DNA of 62,306 nt from an uncultured Campylobacter sp. GTDB taxonomy: Bacteria; Campylobacterota; Campylobacteria; Campylobacterales; Campylobacteraceae. Each line of letters starts with the position of its first letter. The stretch's first letter is position 1. The translations under genes were made by a program, and so were the position numbers. Positions 50,171-58,341 of this stretch are shown in pieces. The notes under the pieces are model-generated. The model searched no databases, was not told the DNA's origin, and saw only the letters and a program-made list of their open reading frames with translations. Location: the NCBI RefSeq assembly GCF_938045345.1, contig NZ_CALIMS010000059.1, positions 1 to 62,306 of the forward strand, given 5' to 3'.

Positions 50171-52618
50171 TTATAGCGACTGCAAAATTTTAGGTTTACC
50201 AAACGCCTGTATCGGCTTAATCTCTCCCTTAAATTTCTCAATCTGCACTAGCACGGTGTGAGCCGAGTTGCTTTGCGCGAGACTTGACGTGCCTTTATCG
50301 AACGTAAGCACGTTTACGCAGCCGTGCTGGCAGAGGCTCTTTTCGCCCCAAACCTCGGGATCGTACCACGCGCCTTCGCAGATCGCTGCGACGCGCTCGG
50401 GCACGATGTCGGTGACTAGCACGCCTGCCAAAATTTCGCCGCGGTCGTTGAAAACGCGCACGATGTCGCCGTTCGCAAGCCCGCGAGCTTCGGCATCTTT
50501 TGGATTGATAAGCACCGGCTCTCTGCCGCTAACCTCGGCGAAATTTCTGATGATCGAGTTGTTTAGCTGGCTGTGCAGGCGGTAGCGAGAGTGCGGGCTT
50601 ACGATGTGAATCGGATACTTCGCCGTCTTTTTCGCATCGCCTAGCCATTCCTTAGGCTCGATCCAAGTAGGCATCGGCGGGCAGTCGGCATAGCCCATCT
50701 TAGCGATTACGGGCGAGTAAAGCTCGATCTTGCCAGACGGCGTGCCTAAGCGGTTTTTGGCGGGATTTTCGCGGAATGCCGCAAGGCGCGTATATAGCGC
50801 GCTGCTCTCGTCGTCCTTTTCAAAGCGCACGAAGCCTTTGTCGTAAAATTCCTCAAAGCTAGGCATCGTTATATTTAGGCCTTTGGCTTGCTCTACGGCA
50901 TCGGCGTAGAATTCTTTCATCCAGCCTAACTCGTCCTTGCCCTCGCTAAAGACCTCGCCGTATCCCCAGCGCTTGCAGATCTGCTCGCAGATCCAAAAGT
51001 CGCTCTTACTCTCGCCCATCGGCTCGATTGCAGGTCTGTAAGCAACTATATATTCGCCCGTAGCGCCCGTTTGGTTGATGTCGTTGCGCTCGACCTCGAT
51101 CGCGACGGGAAGCACGATGTCGCTAAGCTTCGCCGTACTCGTCCAGTAAGGCTCGGCGGTGATGACGGTGTCAAATTTACGCCACTGCCTCACAATATTA
51201 TTCACGTCCTGATGGCGCGTAAACATCGATCCGCACGCCATATACGCGACTCTCATATGCGGCAGTTTGATCTTGGTGCCGTCATAATCGATCTGCTTGC
51301 CCGGATGCTCCAGCGCCTCTATGCTGCGAGAGGACGGGATGGTGATATTTTTCGCGCTTTTCCAAGGCGCAGAGCCCGTATTTTCGTATTTCTCATCTAT
51401 GCGCGTGCTAAGTCCCTTTAAAATAGGAGCCACCTTGTTCGTAGCGCCCGCAGAGCCGTAGCCCAAGCTAAATTCAAAGCCGAGCCCCTCCTTGCCGATA
51501 TATCCCAGCATCGCATTAAGCGCCACTAGCGCCCAGAAAGGCTGCTCGCCGTGATCTGCGCGCTGCAAACCGCGACCGATCAGGATCGTGCTCGGCTCCT
51601 TTGCAAGCGCCGTAGCAAATTTCGCAATAGCCTCCTCGCTAAGCCCGCAAATTTTGCTCGCCCAAGCTGCGTCCTTTACGATTTTATCGCTCTCGCCTAG
51701 AAAATACGCTTTAAATTTATTAAATCCGACGGTGTATTTTTTGATAAATTCCTCGTCGTAGAGGTTGTTCGTAAACAGATAATGGCACATACCGATGATG
51801 AGCGCGGTGTCGGTGTTCGGGCGCACGATGATATCTTCGCTGCCGAAGTAGCGCGCGGTGTCGTTTCTCATCACGTTTACGCTGTAGGTTTTGATGCCCG
51901 ATTTTTTAAGCTCTTGCATGCCGATGTAACCGTCGTGCGTAGGTGGAATGGATGAAATTTGATTGGTTACCGCAGGATCGGTCGCCCAAAATACGACGTT
52001 TTTAGCGTTTTTGACGATCGCTTTCCACGTAGTAGGCGCGTCGTAAACGGCGCTTGAGCCCAATACGTGAGGCATGATAACCAGACCCGCGCCGGTCGAA
52101 TAATCACCGCTTTCCTCTACGTAACCGCCTAAAATTTTAAGCATTCGGTGCGCTACGGTGCGTCCCCAGCCGATCTTGCCGCTGCCGCCCCACCAGTAGC
52201 ACTCGCCGTAGATCGCCTCGGCGCCGTATTTTTCGAAATTTTCTTTCAAAGCCTTCGCCGCTAGATCAAGCGCTACGTCCCAGCTAACGCGCACGAACTC
52301 CTCTTTACCGCGCAGTTCGCTCTTTGCCGCGCCTTTAGCCTTCAGATAGCTTTTGCGCACCATCGGATAGAGCACGCGGTTTTCGTTTTGGATATTATCG
52401 GGCAGGCTGTAATTCATCGTGTTTGGAAATTTATCGCCTTCAAAATCGCTTACCGAAACGATCTGCGACGAGTTTAAATTTAGCCAAAAAGTACCGAATC
52501 TATTTGCGCCGAATACCTTTTTGTTATCAAAAATCGTCTGCGTGACCCCCTCAATCCTGCTAGCGCTTGCCGCGCTTGCGCCTAAAATCCCTGCCTTTAA
52601 AAAGTCTCGCCTTTTCAT
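50171..52618 (-). CDS. TorA/BisC-type molybdopterin reductase (copy 2)
   Basis: An 815-residue paralogue of the enzyme at 40664-43180. It has a twin-arginine signal (KRRDFLK), molybdenum ligand Ser174 in GDYSTGAG, and YWW (141-143) in the substrate-channel region where copy 1 has YGW. C-terminal segments (DKGTSSLAQSNSAHTVLVQI) are conserved between the copies, but overall divergence is large, so these are old paralogues and probably differ in substrate (other N-oxides, sulfoxides, or biotin/methionine sulfoxide). AAGGAGATCAG precedes the ATG. It is downstream of its own monoheme cytochrome. Confidence 0.92.
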   Translation of the reverse strand: MKRRDFLKAGILGASAASASRIEGVTQTIFDNKKVFGANRFGTFWLNLNSSQIVSVSDFEGDKFPNTMNYSLPDNIQNENRVLYPMVRKSYLKAKGAAKSELRGKEEFVRVSWDVALDLAAKALKENFEKYGAEAIYGECYWWGGSGKIGWGRTVAHRMLKILGGYVEESGDYSTGAGLVIMPHVLGSSAVYDAPTTWKAIVKNAKNVVFWATDPAVTNQISSIPPTHDGYIGMQELKKSGIKTYSVNVMRNDTARYFGSEDIIVRPNTDTALIIGMCHYLFTNNLYDEEFIKKYTVGFNKFKAYFLGESDKIVKDAAWASKICGLSEEAIAKFATALAKEPSTILIGRGLQRADHGEQPFWALVALNAMLGYIGKEGLGFEFSLGYGSAGATNKVAPILKGLSTRIDEKYENTGSAPWKSAKNITIPSSRSIEALEHPGKQIDYDGTKIKLPHMRVAYMACGSMFTRHQDVNNIVRQWRKFDTVITAEPYWTSTAKLSDIVLPVAIEVERNDINQTGATGEYIVAYRPAIEPMGESKSDFWICEQICKRWGYGEVFSEGKDELGWMKEFYADAVEQAKGLNITMPSFEEFYDKGFVRFEKDDESSALYTRLAAFRENPAKNRLGTPSGKIELYSPVIAKMGYADCPPMPTWIEPKEWLGDAKKTAKYPIHIVSPHSRYRLHSQLNNSIIRNFAEVSGREPVLINPKDAEARGLANGDIVRVFNDRGEILAGVLVTDIVPERVAAICEGAWYDPEVWGEKSLCQHGCVNVLTFDKGTSSLAQSNSAHTVLVQIEKFKGEIKPIQAFGKPKILQSL

Positions 52619-52631
52619 CTGATCTCCTTTA

Positions 52632-53198
52632 TCATTCAGGTTTTTTTGCGTTGTGTTGTAGATATTTTATGATCAAATTTAGCTCGTCGCCCTCGAGCGC
52701 TACGTAGTTTGCATTGATCATCTCTTGTAAATTTGCAGGCCACTGATTTGCCGTGAAGCTCTTTGGCTCATGCAGGCGGTGACACGCCGAGCAGATCTGC
52801 TCGTAGTTCGTCTTTGCTTCCGCATAAAGAGCCTTAGCGTCCTTAGCTACGGCATCTGAGCTGATTTCGTAAATTCCCTCCGCCTCATACCAGATCTCGC
52901 CGTAATCGTCCTCGAGCTTTTTGCCCTTTTTAAAATTTGCTTCGGCTTCGTTCGTAAAAATCGCGTAAATTTCAGCCTCTTTCATATTTTTTTGGATTTG
53001 AAGCTGATAGTTTTCGCTCACGACGCCTTTAATTTTAATCTTGGTAACGCCGCCATCGCTGGATATCACCTCGATCGGCGTTAAAATTTCAGCCTCGCCG
53101 ATAGTTTTTCCGTCCTGCGAGATCGCCGTGGTTTTGGAGATCACCTCGCCGCCGAAAAGCGAACACGCACAGACAAATGAGATAAAAATTTTCCTCAT
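52632..53198 (-). CDS. Monoheme c-type cytochrome, partner of reductase copy 2
   Basis: A 188-residue periplasmic cytochrome with a signal peptide (about 1-16) and a heme motif CSACH (Cys136, Cys139, His140). It has the same layout as the copy-1 cytochrome: beta-rich N-terminus, then the heme domain with HRLHEPKSFTANQWPANLQE. It sits 13 bp before the reductase gene and is divergent from the Crp/Fnr regulator. Confidence 0.92.
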   Translation of the reverse strand: MRKIFISFVCACSLFGGEVISKTTAISQDGKTIGEAEILTPIEVISSDGGVTKIKIKGVVSENYQLQIQKNMKEAEIYAIFTNEAEANFKKGKKLEDDYGEIWYEAEGIYEISSDAVAKDAKALYAEAKTNYEQICSACHRLHEPKSFTANQWPANLQEMINANYVALEGDELNLIIKYLQHNAKKPE

Positions 53199-53258
53199 AA
53201 AGTATCCTTTCTGGGTTGTCTTTAACGCGAATTATAAATCAAAGATAAATTTAAATTT

Positions 53259-53272
53259 GTCGCGATTGCGAC
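53259..53272. promoter_or_regulatory. Possible operator GTCGC-N4-GCGAC
   Basis: A perfect 5-bp inverted repeat with a 4-bp gap in the 113-bp spacer between the reductase-2 operon and the Crp/Fnr gene. The spacing equals that of Fnr half-sites, though the bases differ. Confidence 0.4.
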
Positions 53273-53325
53273 GAATTTATCCTTTTTATGTAAAATTTAC
53301 GTGAAATTTTATGCAAAGAGCTGCT

Positions 53326-53907
53326 ATGATAGATAGACTAAATAACGATTACAGCGAGAAATTCGACTTTTTAAGCAGGGAGCGGATTGCTAAATTTAGG
53401 CGCGAAAGCTACGCTCGCGGCGACGTGATCTACGCGCAAAAGTTTAAATTTATCATTCTACTGCGTGGCAGGGCGAAGCTAAACTGCTACGAAAACGGCA
53501 AGGAATTTATCTTTAGCTTCGTAAGAAGCGGCGCCTACGTCTGCTTGGATAAAAACACGAGCCTTGAAATTTTAAGCGACTGCGAGACGCTGCAGATCAA
53601 TATCTCGGAGCTTTTCGAGCTGCTTGGAGACGAGTTTGCAAGCTCGATCATAAACGCGCTTATCAAAAACATCTACTCGCAGCGGATTTTAATTAAAGAG
53701 ATCGTTTTTGCGAAAATTCAGACGCGGATTTTAAATTTTCTAAACCGCATCGCAAATGCCGATAAGATCGTGGAGCTTCCCTTTAATATAATGACGCTGG
53801 CAAGCCTGCTCGGAGCGCCTCGCCAAAACGTCTCCTCGGCGATTACGAAGCTGGTAAATGACAAAAAGATCGTGAAATTAAAAGGAAATAGAATTAAAAT
53901 TTTGTAG
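53326..53907 (+). CDS. Crp/Fnr-family transcriptional regulator
   Basis: A 193-residue regulator with an N-terminal cyclic-nucleotide-binding-like beta-roll (about 20-115) and a C-terminal helix-turn-helix (NIMTLASLLGAPRQNVSSAI). It has no N-terminal iron-sulfur cysteine cluster, so it is not a classical Fnr. The start at 53326 (MIDRLNN) is preferred over an ATG five codons upstream because AAAGAG lies five bases before it. Being divergent from the reductase-2 operon, it probably controls that operon in response to a substrate or redox signal (inference). Confidence 0.85.
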   Translation: MIDRLNNDYSEKFDFLSRERIAKFRRESYARGDVIYAQKFKFIILLRGRAKLNCYENGKEFIFSFVRSGAYVCLDKNTSLEILSDCETLQINISELFELLGDEFASSIINALIKNIYSQRILIKEIVFAKIQTRILNFLNRIANADKIVELPFNIMTLASLLGAPRQNVSSAITKLVNDKKIVKLKGNRIKIL

Positions 53908-54190
53908 TTTGAATCTGCGCAGGGGATCTAAATTTAAACTATTTTGGCGAAAGCCGCCCGCGAAATTTTAAATTTAACCCGATAAAAAGGCGCGCGGCGC
54001 GAATCGAACGAAAGGACGCGCAGATCAAAAAGACAAGCGAAAGCATCGCAAAGTAAGATGAGGCTCGGATAAAATTTGGAAACGGGGCGCTTGCGCGACC
54101 GAGCAAATTTCACGCGCAAAATACGGTGCGACGATTTAACGCTCTTGGCACGAATTTCAAATTTAACGAAGCGAGGCAGCGCGCTAAATT

Positions 54191-55201
54191 TTACAAAGAT
54201 TGCAAAATTTTTACAGCGTCGTAAGTTTTTACCTGCGCTTTTAGAAACTCGCAAAGCTCTTTCTGCTCGCAAAGGCCGTGAGCGAGCAAAAACTCCGCCG
54301 TGTCTGTATCATCCAGTACTGCGGCTAGCTTAATCAAGCCCGTTAACTCATTTTGCGGTAGCTCGCGCAAGCTTTGAAATTTTAAAATTTCCTCCACATA
54401 GCGTAGCCTCCCGTCGCGGAATTTTTTAAATCTCGCGCTCTTTATGAACTCACGAGCGCGTGGATCAGGCGGATTTTTATATGCCGAAACGATAAAACCT
54501 GCATCTCGTAAAAATAGCAGCTCACCGCCTGCAACCGAGCTTACCACGCCGCTAATATCTGTAGCGCCCAGCTCAAGAAGCAATGAAAACGTCTCAAAAT
54601 CTCCGCACGATGTGGCTAGATGTAACGATCCGCGTGCATGTATGTTTGCGCCGTGCTCTACCAAAAATCGCACTAATCGCAGCACATCCGCATTTTTTAA
54701 AATTGTGCGACGTCCTAGCTTTTCGCTTGGAGTTATCAAATTCTTTTCGTCTGCACCCAAATCAGCGCTGCTTGGCGCATCAATACCCGCACCAAAATAA
54801 AGCGGACAGCCGTAAGAAATCGCAGTTTGCAACGGCGAGCCGATATATCCTTCATTGTAGTTCAAATCAGGCTTAAACGCAAGTATTCGAGTAATTCGTG
54901 TAAAATCAAGCTTTCCACTTCGCATTAGTTTCATATTTGCAATAAATGGCGTAAAAATCCGCTCGTCAAACTCCCCGAAATCCTCGTCGATCCTGTCCCT
55001 GTTTTGCGCCGCGAATTCCAAAAGGGCGTCCAAGCCCGCATCTATCTGCGCATCGCTAGCATTTTCATCGTAAAAAATTTCAAAATTTGGCTACGATAAA
55101 TTTGACTCTGCTTGCTGTGAAGCAGAAACTCTCGCGTCATCCTTAGCAGCGCCAAAAGCGTAGCCCGCAAGCAAAAGCCACAAAAAGATAAAATTTTTCA
55201 T
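54191..55201 (-). pseudogene. Secreted ankyrin-repeat protein gene interrupted by amber codon
   Basis: AAAGGATGAT precedes ATG at 55201. The frame begins with a signal peptide (MKNFIFLWLLLAGYAFGA) and reaches TAG at codon 37 (55091-55093). It then continues, in frame and without further stops, to 54191. Across the stop the sequence is natural (AESNLS-stop-PNFEIFYDEN). Downstream residues include ankyrin-type repeats (RLVRFLVEHGANIHARGSLH, FSLLLELGATD). A restart at TTG (55033) would make a protein without the signal peptide. So the intact product would be a ~336-residue periplasmic ankyrin protein; here it should be truncated. Confidence 0.75.
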
Positions 55202-55371
55202 ATCATCCTTTCCATAAATTTTGCCCGATTATATCAAATCTAAGGCTAAATTTAACGGCGTCTTGAAATTTCATAAAAAGCAAACGGCAAATAAATTTAG
55301 CCCAAAAAAGCGCCTTTTGATTTTAATTTCGCTAGAATTAGCCATAAATAACCTAAACAAAGGAGCGGCAA

Positions 55372-56175
55372 ATGAAACTACTTTTTACTTTGATCTTGCT
55401 TTGTGCGGGGCTTTTTGCAAACACGCTGCAAGAGATCAGAAATAGCGGCGTCATTAGAGTAGGCGTCAGAGACGGCAGACCGCCTTTTAGCGAGATTAGC
55501 GGTGGTAAATTTGAAGGCTTTGAGATCGAGCTTGCCAATGCGATCGCAAAGGCGATTTTCGGTGCCAAACAAGGCGAAGTGCAGTTTGTCTCTCTAAGCG
55601 CCGCCGATCGCGTCTCGTATCTAGTCAATAATAAAGTCGATATGGTTGCAGCTACCTTCGTCATCGATTCGGCACGCAAAAATCATGTAGACTTCTCGAT
55701 GCCGTATTTTTCGACCAATCTCGGCGTACTAACTCGCAAAGCGGACGCCATCAAAGATATATCGCGTTTGCGCGATATGAGACTCATAACCGAAGAGGGC
55801 ACAACCGTAGATAATTATCTCAAAAAAGAGAAATTTAGCAACGTAAGCTACTGCAAAAACACAAGCGAATGCTACGCGATGATCCGTGACGGCAAAGCCG
55901 ACGGATACGTCAATCTAAATATCACGGTGCTAGCCTACGCCGTCGTGGACGATACGCTCGAAGTGCCGTTTCAAAACTTCGGCAAGCCCGATTTCATCGG
56001 TATTGGCGTGCAAAAAGGAAATAAGGAGCTGCTTGATTTCATCAACGCAGAGCTTGTCAAACTAAGCAAAGAGGGCTTTTTCAAAAAGGCTTATCAGGAT
56101 ACCTTTGAGCCTTTTTACCGCGGTACGGCGGATAAAAAATACTTCCTGCTAGATGGAATTTATGACTTGCTATAA
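55372..56175 (+). CDS. Periplasmic amino-acid-binding protein (SBP family 3), copy 1
   Basis: A 267-residue secreted binding protein with a cleavable signal peptide (about 1-17, ending FA; no lipobox). The family-3 body starts with TLQEIRNSGVIRVGVRDGRP, followed by GFEIELANAIAKAIFG and the TEEGTTVDNYL region. A Cys pair in YCKNTSECYAM is unusual. It ends with an extension FYRGTADKKYFLLDGIYDLL shared with copy 2. No permease or ATPase is adjacent, so it must use a transporter elsewhere or act as a sensor or adhesin-like protein. AAAGGAGCGGCAA precedes the ATG. Confidence 0.92.
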   Translation: MKLLFTLILLCAGLFANTLQEIRNSGVIRVGVRDGRPPFSEISGGKFEGFEIELANAIAKAIFGAKQGEVQFVSLSAADRVSYLVNNKVDMVAATFVIDSARKNHVDFSMPYFSTNLGVLTRKADAIKDISRLRDMRLITEEGTTVDNYLKKEKFSNVSYCKNTSECYAMIRDGKADGYVNLNITVLAYAVVDDTLEVPFQNFGKPDFIGIGVQKGNKELLDFINAELVKLSKEGFFKKAYQDTFEPFYRGTADKKYFLLDGIYDLL

Positions 56176-56399
56176 AAGCGAGCTAGAAATTAAAATATAA
56201 AATTTATCGAAGGCAGTTTGCATAACGAATAAATCTTGGGATTTAAAATTTAGAATTTGCGAAATTTTAAATCCCCACTTCGCCCCTAAATTTCAAACTT
56301 GCATACGCGCGGTGATTAAATTTTAAACCGCTTGCATTTATTTTCTCTAAAATATATAGTGCTATAATTATTTCAAAACTAAAAAGTAGGGGGCTTTTT

Positions 56400-57212
56400 A
56401 TGAGATTACTTTTTATTTTAGCCTTATTTTGCGCTAGCATTTTTGCAAATACACTAGATGAAATCAGGCAGGCAGGTGTTATCAGAGTGGGCGTGCGCGA
56501 AGGTCGTCCGCCACTAAGCGAGTCTAATAACGGCAAGTTTGAGGGCTTTGAAATTGAGCTTGCTAGCTCAATCGCCAAAGACATTTTCGGCGATAAAAAA
56601 GGCGAAGTGCAGTTCGTAGCCGTAACCGCAGGCGATAGAATCCCGTTTTTGAAAAATAACAAGGTCGATATGGTCATCGGTACCTTTATGATTACGCAAG
56701 AGCGTAAGAAGCAGGTGGATTTCTCACTTCCGTATCTATCGGTAAATTTTGGCATTGTAACGCGTAAAGAGGATCAAGTGAAGGACTTCGCGCAAGTTCG
56801 CGATATGAGGATTTCAATTGAAAAGAACCCAAACGGCTCGATGACCGAGCGCTATCTACGCAAAGAGAAATTTAGCAATTTAGTTTACTGCAAAAATACC
56901 TCCGAGTGCTATGCGATGATGAAGGACGGCAGAGCCGACGGTTACGCAAACGACAACATCATCGTCCTAGCCTACGCCGTCGTGGACAATACGCTCGAAG
57001 TGCCATTTAAAAACCTAGGCGCGGCGGAATTCTTAGGCGTCGGCGTGCAAAAAGGCAATCAAAGCTTGCTTGATTTCATCAATGCCGATCTAATCAAACT
57101 AAGCAAAGAGGGCTTTTTCAAAAAGGCTTATGAGGACACTTTCGAGCCATTTTACCGCGGCACGGCGGATAAAAAATACTTCCTGCTAGACGGAATTTAT
57201 AATATGCTTTAG
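56400..57212 (+). CDS. Periplasmic amino-acid-binding protein (SBP family 3), copy 2
   Basis: A 270-residue tandem paralogue of the preceding gene, with the same signal peptide form, the same YCKNTSECYAM Cys pair and the same C-terminal extension (FYRGTADKKYFLLDGIYNML). Differences cluster around the hinge (EGTTVDNYL in copy 1 against KNPNGSMTERYL here), which suggests a changed ligand. AGGGGGCTTTTT precedes the ATG. Separated by 224 bp from copy 1, with AT-rich sequence that could hold its own promoter. Confidence 0.92.
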   Translation: MRLLFILALFCASIFANTLDEIRQAGVIRVGVREGRPPLSESNNGKFEGFEIELASSIAKDIFGDKKGEVQFVAVTAGDRIPFLKNNKVDMVIGTFMITQERKKQVDFSLPYLSVNFGIVTRKEDQVKDFAQVRDMRISIEKNPNGSMTERYLRKEKFSNLVYCKNTSECYAMMKDGRADGYANDNIIVLAYAVVDNTLEVPFKNLGAAEFLGVGVQKGNQSLLDFINADLIKLSKEGFFKKAYEDTFEPFYRGTADKKYFLLDGIYNML

Positions 57213-57641
57213 GTCTTAGAATTCTAAGGCGCAGGGCTTTAAAATTTTAAAATTCCGCTTCGCACGCGGCGAGTGGAATTTTAAAATCTGCAAATTCTAA
57301 AATTTTAGTAAGCGAGAAATTCCGCAAAATTTCAAAATTTAAAATTTTATCTCACGCTCGGTTTAAAAACATCTATTCTATTTGAAGCAAAATTCTACGC
57401 TACGAACAGAATTTTAGAATTTTACCCGCACCGAGAATTTTAAAATCCCGTGCTGCAACACAATTTCGTAACTCATGGCTTTTGCGCTGCGATAAAATAT
57501 AAAATTTATCGTGCGGTGTAGAATTCCGCAGATAAGCGCGATAGATTTAAAAGGATAAAATTCCGCGTGAGGTAAATTCTGCTCACGGCAAAAGCGCGGT
57601 CGTCGCAGATGTTATCGTTTAAGCTTTGTGGTCGCAGAAAT
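57213..57641. other. RAATTY-dense spacer
   Basis: About 430 bp between convergent genes, consisting mostly of AAATTT/GAATTC-type words. No gene seen. Confidence 0.6.
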
Positions 57642-58229
57642 TTACTCAAACGCCTTGTAGTGCGCCTCGTCAGCGAATTCTAACATCTCGCGATCGCCCC
57701 TGCTGTCGCCGTAAGCGATAACGCGATCGAAAGCCTGCACGTCGTATGCTGCGCGCACGCGAGCGACCTTTTGCGCGCCGTAGCAGTTCTGCCCCTCGAT
57801 CTCGCCCGTGATGATGCCGCCTTTGCGCCGTATTTTAGTGCCTAAAAGCTCCAAGCCCTGTGCGTCGCACCACGGACGTAGCCAATCTTCGAGCGAGGCA
57901 GTGACGATGACTACCCTATCGCCTGCGGCTTTGTAGCTTGCGATCTTGTCCATCGCGCTTTGTTTTAGGATATCTTCGATGTGAGTGGTGGAGTATTTTT
58001 TGCAAATTTTATCGAATTTATCGGCGCTCATGCCCGCAAAAAAGTAGCCCAAGAGCTTTCTGCGCGTAAAATTATTGCTCGCAAGGCCTAGTTTATACGC
58101 CACCAAAATGGGCGATAGCACCAAAATCCCGCGAAAAAATTTCTTAAATCCGACTACGTAGGCGACGAACTCGAGCAGCGAATCATCACGCGTGATCGTG
58201 CCGTCAAAGTCGAATAAAACAAGATTCAT
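57642..58229 (-). CDS. HAD-IB family phosphatase (SerB-like)
   Basis: A 195-residue HAD hydrolase. Motif I is VLFDFDGTITRDDS, with the nucleophile and acid aspartates near residues 6 and 8; motif II is VIVTASLEDW; motif III and IV are in KVARVRA and AYGDSRGDREML. The helical cap (about 25-85) is of the HAD-IB type found in phosphoserine phosphatase and related enzymes; the substrate is unknown. The start at 58229 (MNLVLFDFDG) follows AGGAGAGGCA; an in-frame ATG five codons upstream is less well placed. Confidence 0.9.
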   Translation of the reverse strand: MNLVLFDFDGTITRDDSLLEFVAYVVGFKKFFRGILVLSPILVAYKLGLASNNFTRRKLLGYFFAGMSADKFDKICKKYSTTHIEDILKQSAMDKIASYKAAGDRVVIVTASLEDWLRPWCDAQGLELLGTKIRRKGGIITGEIEGQNCYGAQKVARVRAAYDVQAFDRVIAYGDSRGDREMLEFADEAHYKAFE

Positions 58230-58284
58230 TGCCTCTCCTAGCAAAATTTTAGCAGCTCAAATTTTAAAATTTGTCTATAAAAAA

Positions 58285-58315
58285 GGCGTGAAATTTAAAA
58301 GCTAAATTTCACGCC
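58285..58315 (-). terminator. Intrinsic terminator of typA
   Basis: A 12-bp perfect stem (GGCGTGAAATTT and its complement) with a 7-base loop, followed on the minus strand by TTTTTTAT. It lies 27 bp past the typA stop. Both arms include AAATTT. Confidence 0.9.
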
Positions 58316-58341
58316 GAATTTTAAAATTTCATTTTGAAATT

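Noticed and set aside
13247..55093. Reassignment or general suppression of the amber codon, based on two open frames with internal TAG.
   Set aside because: rlmN, purB and the first ABC permease end in TAG at the expected family length, so TAG is a working stop codon.
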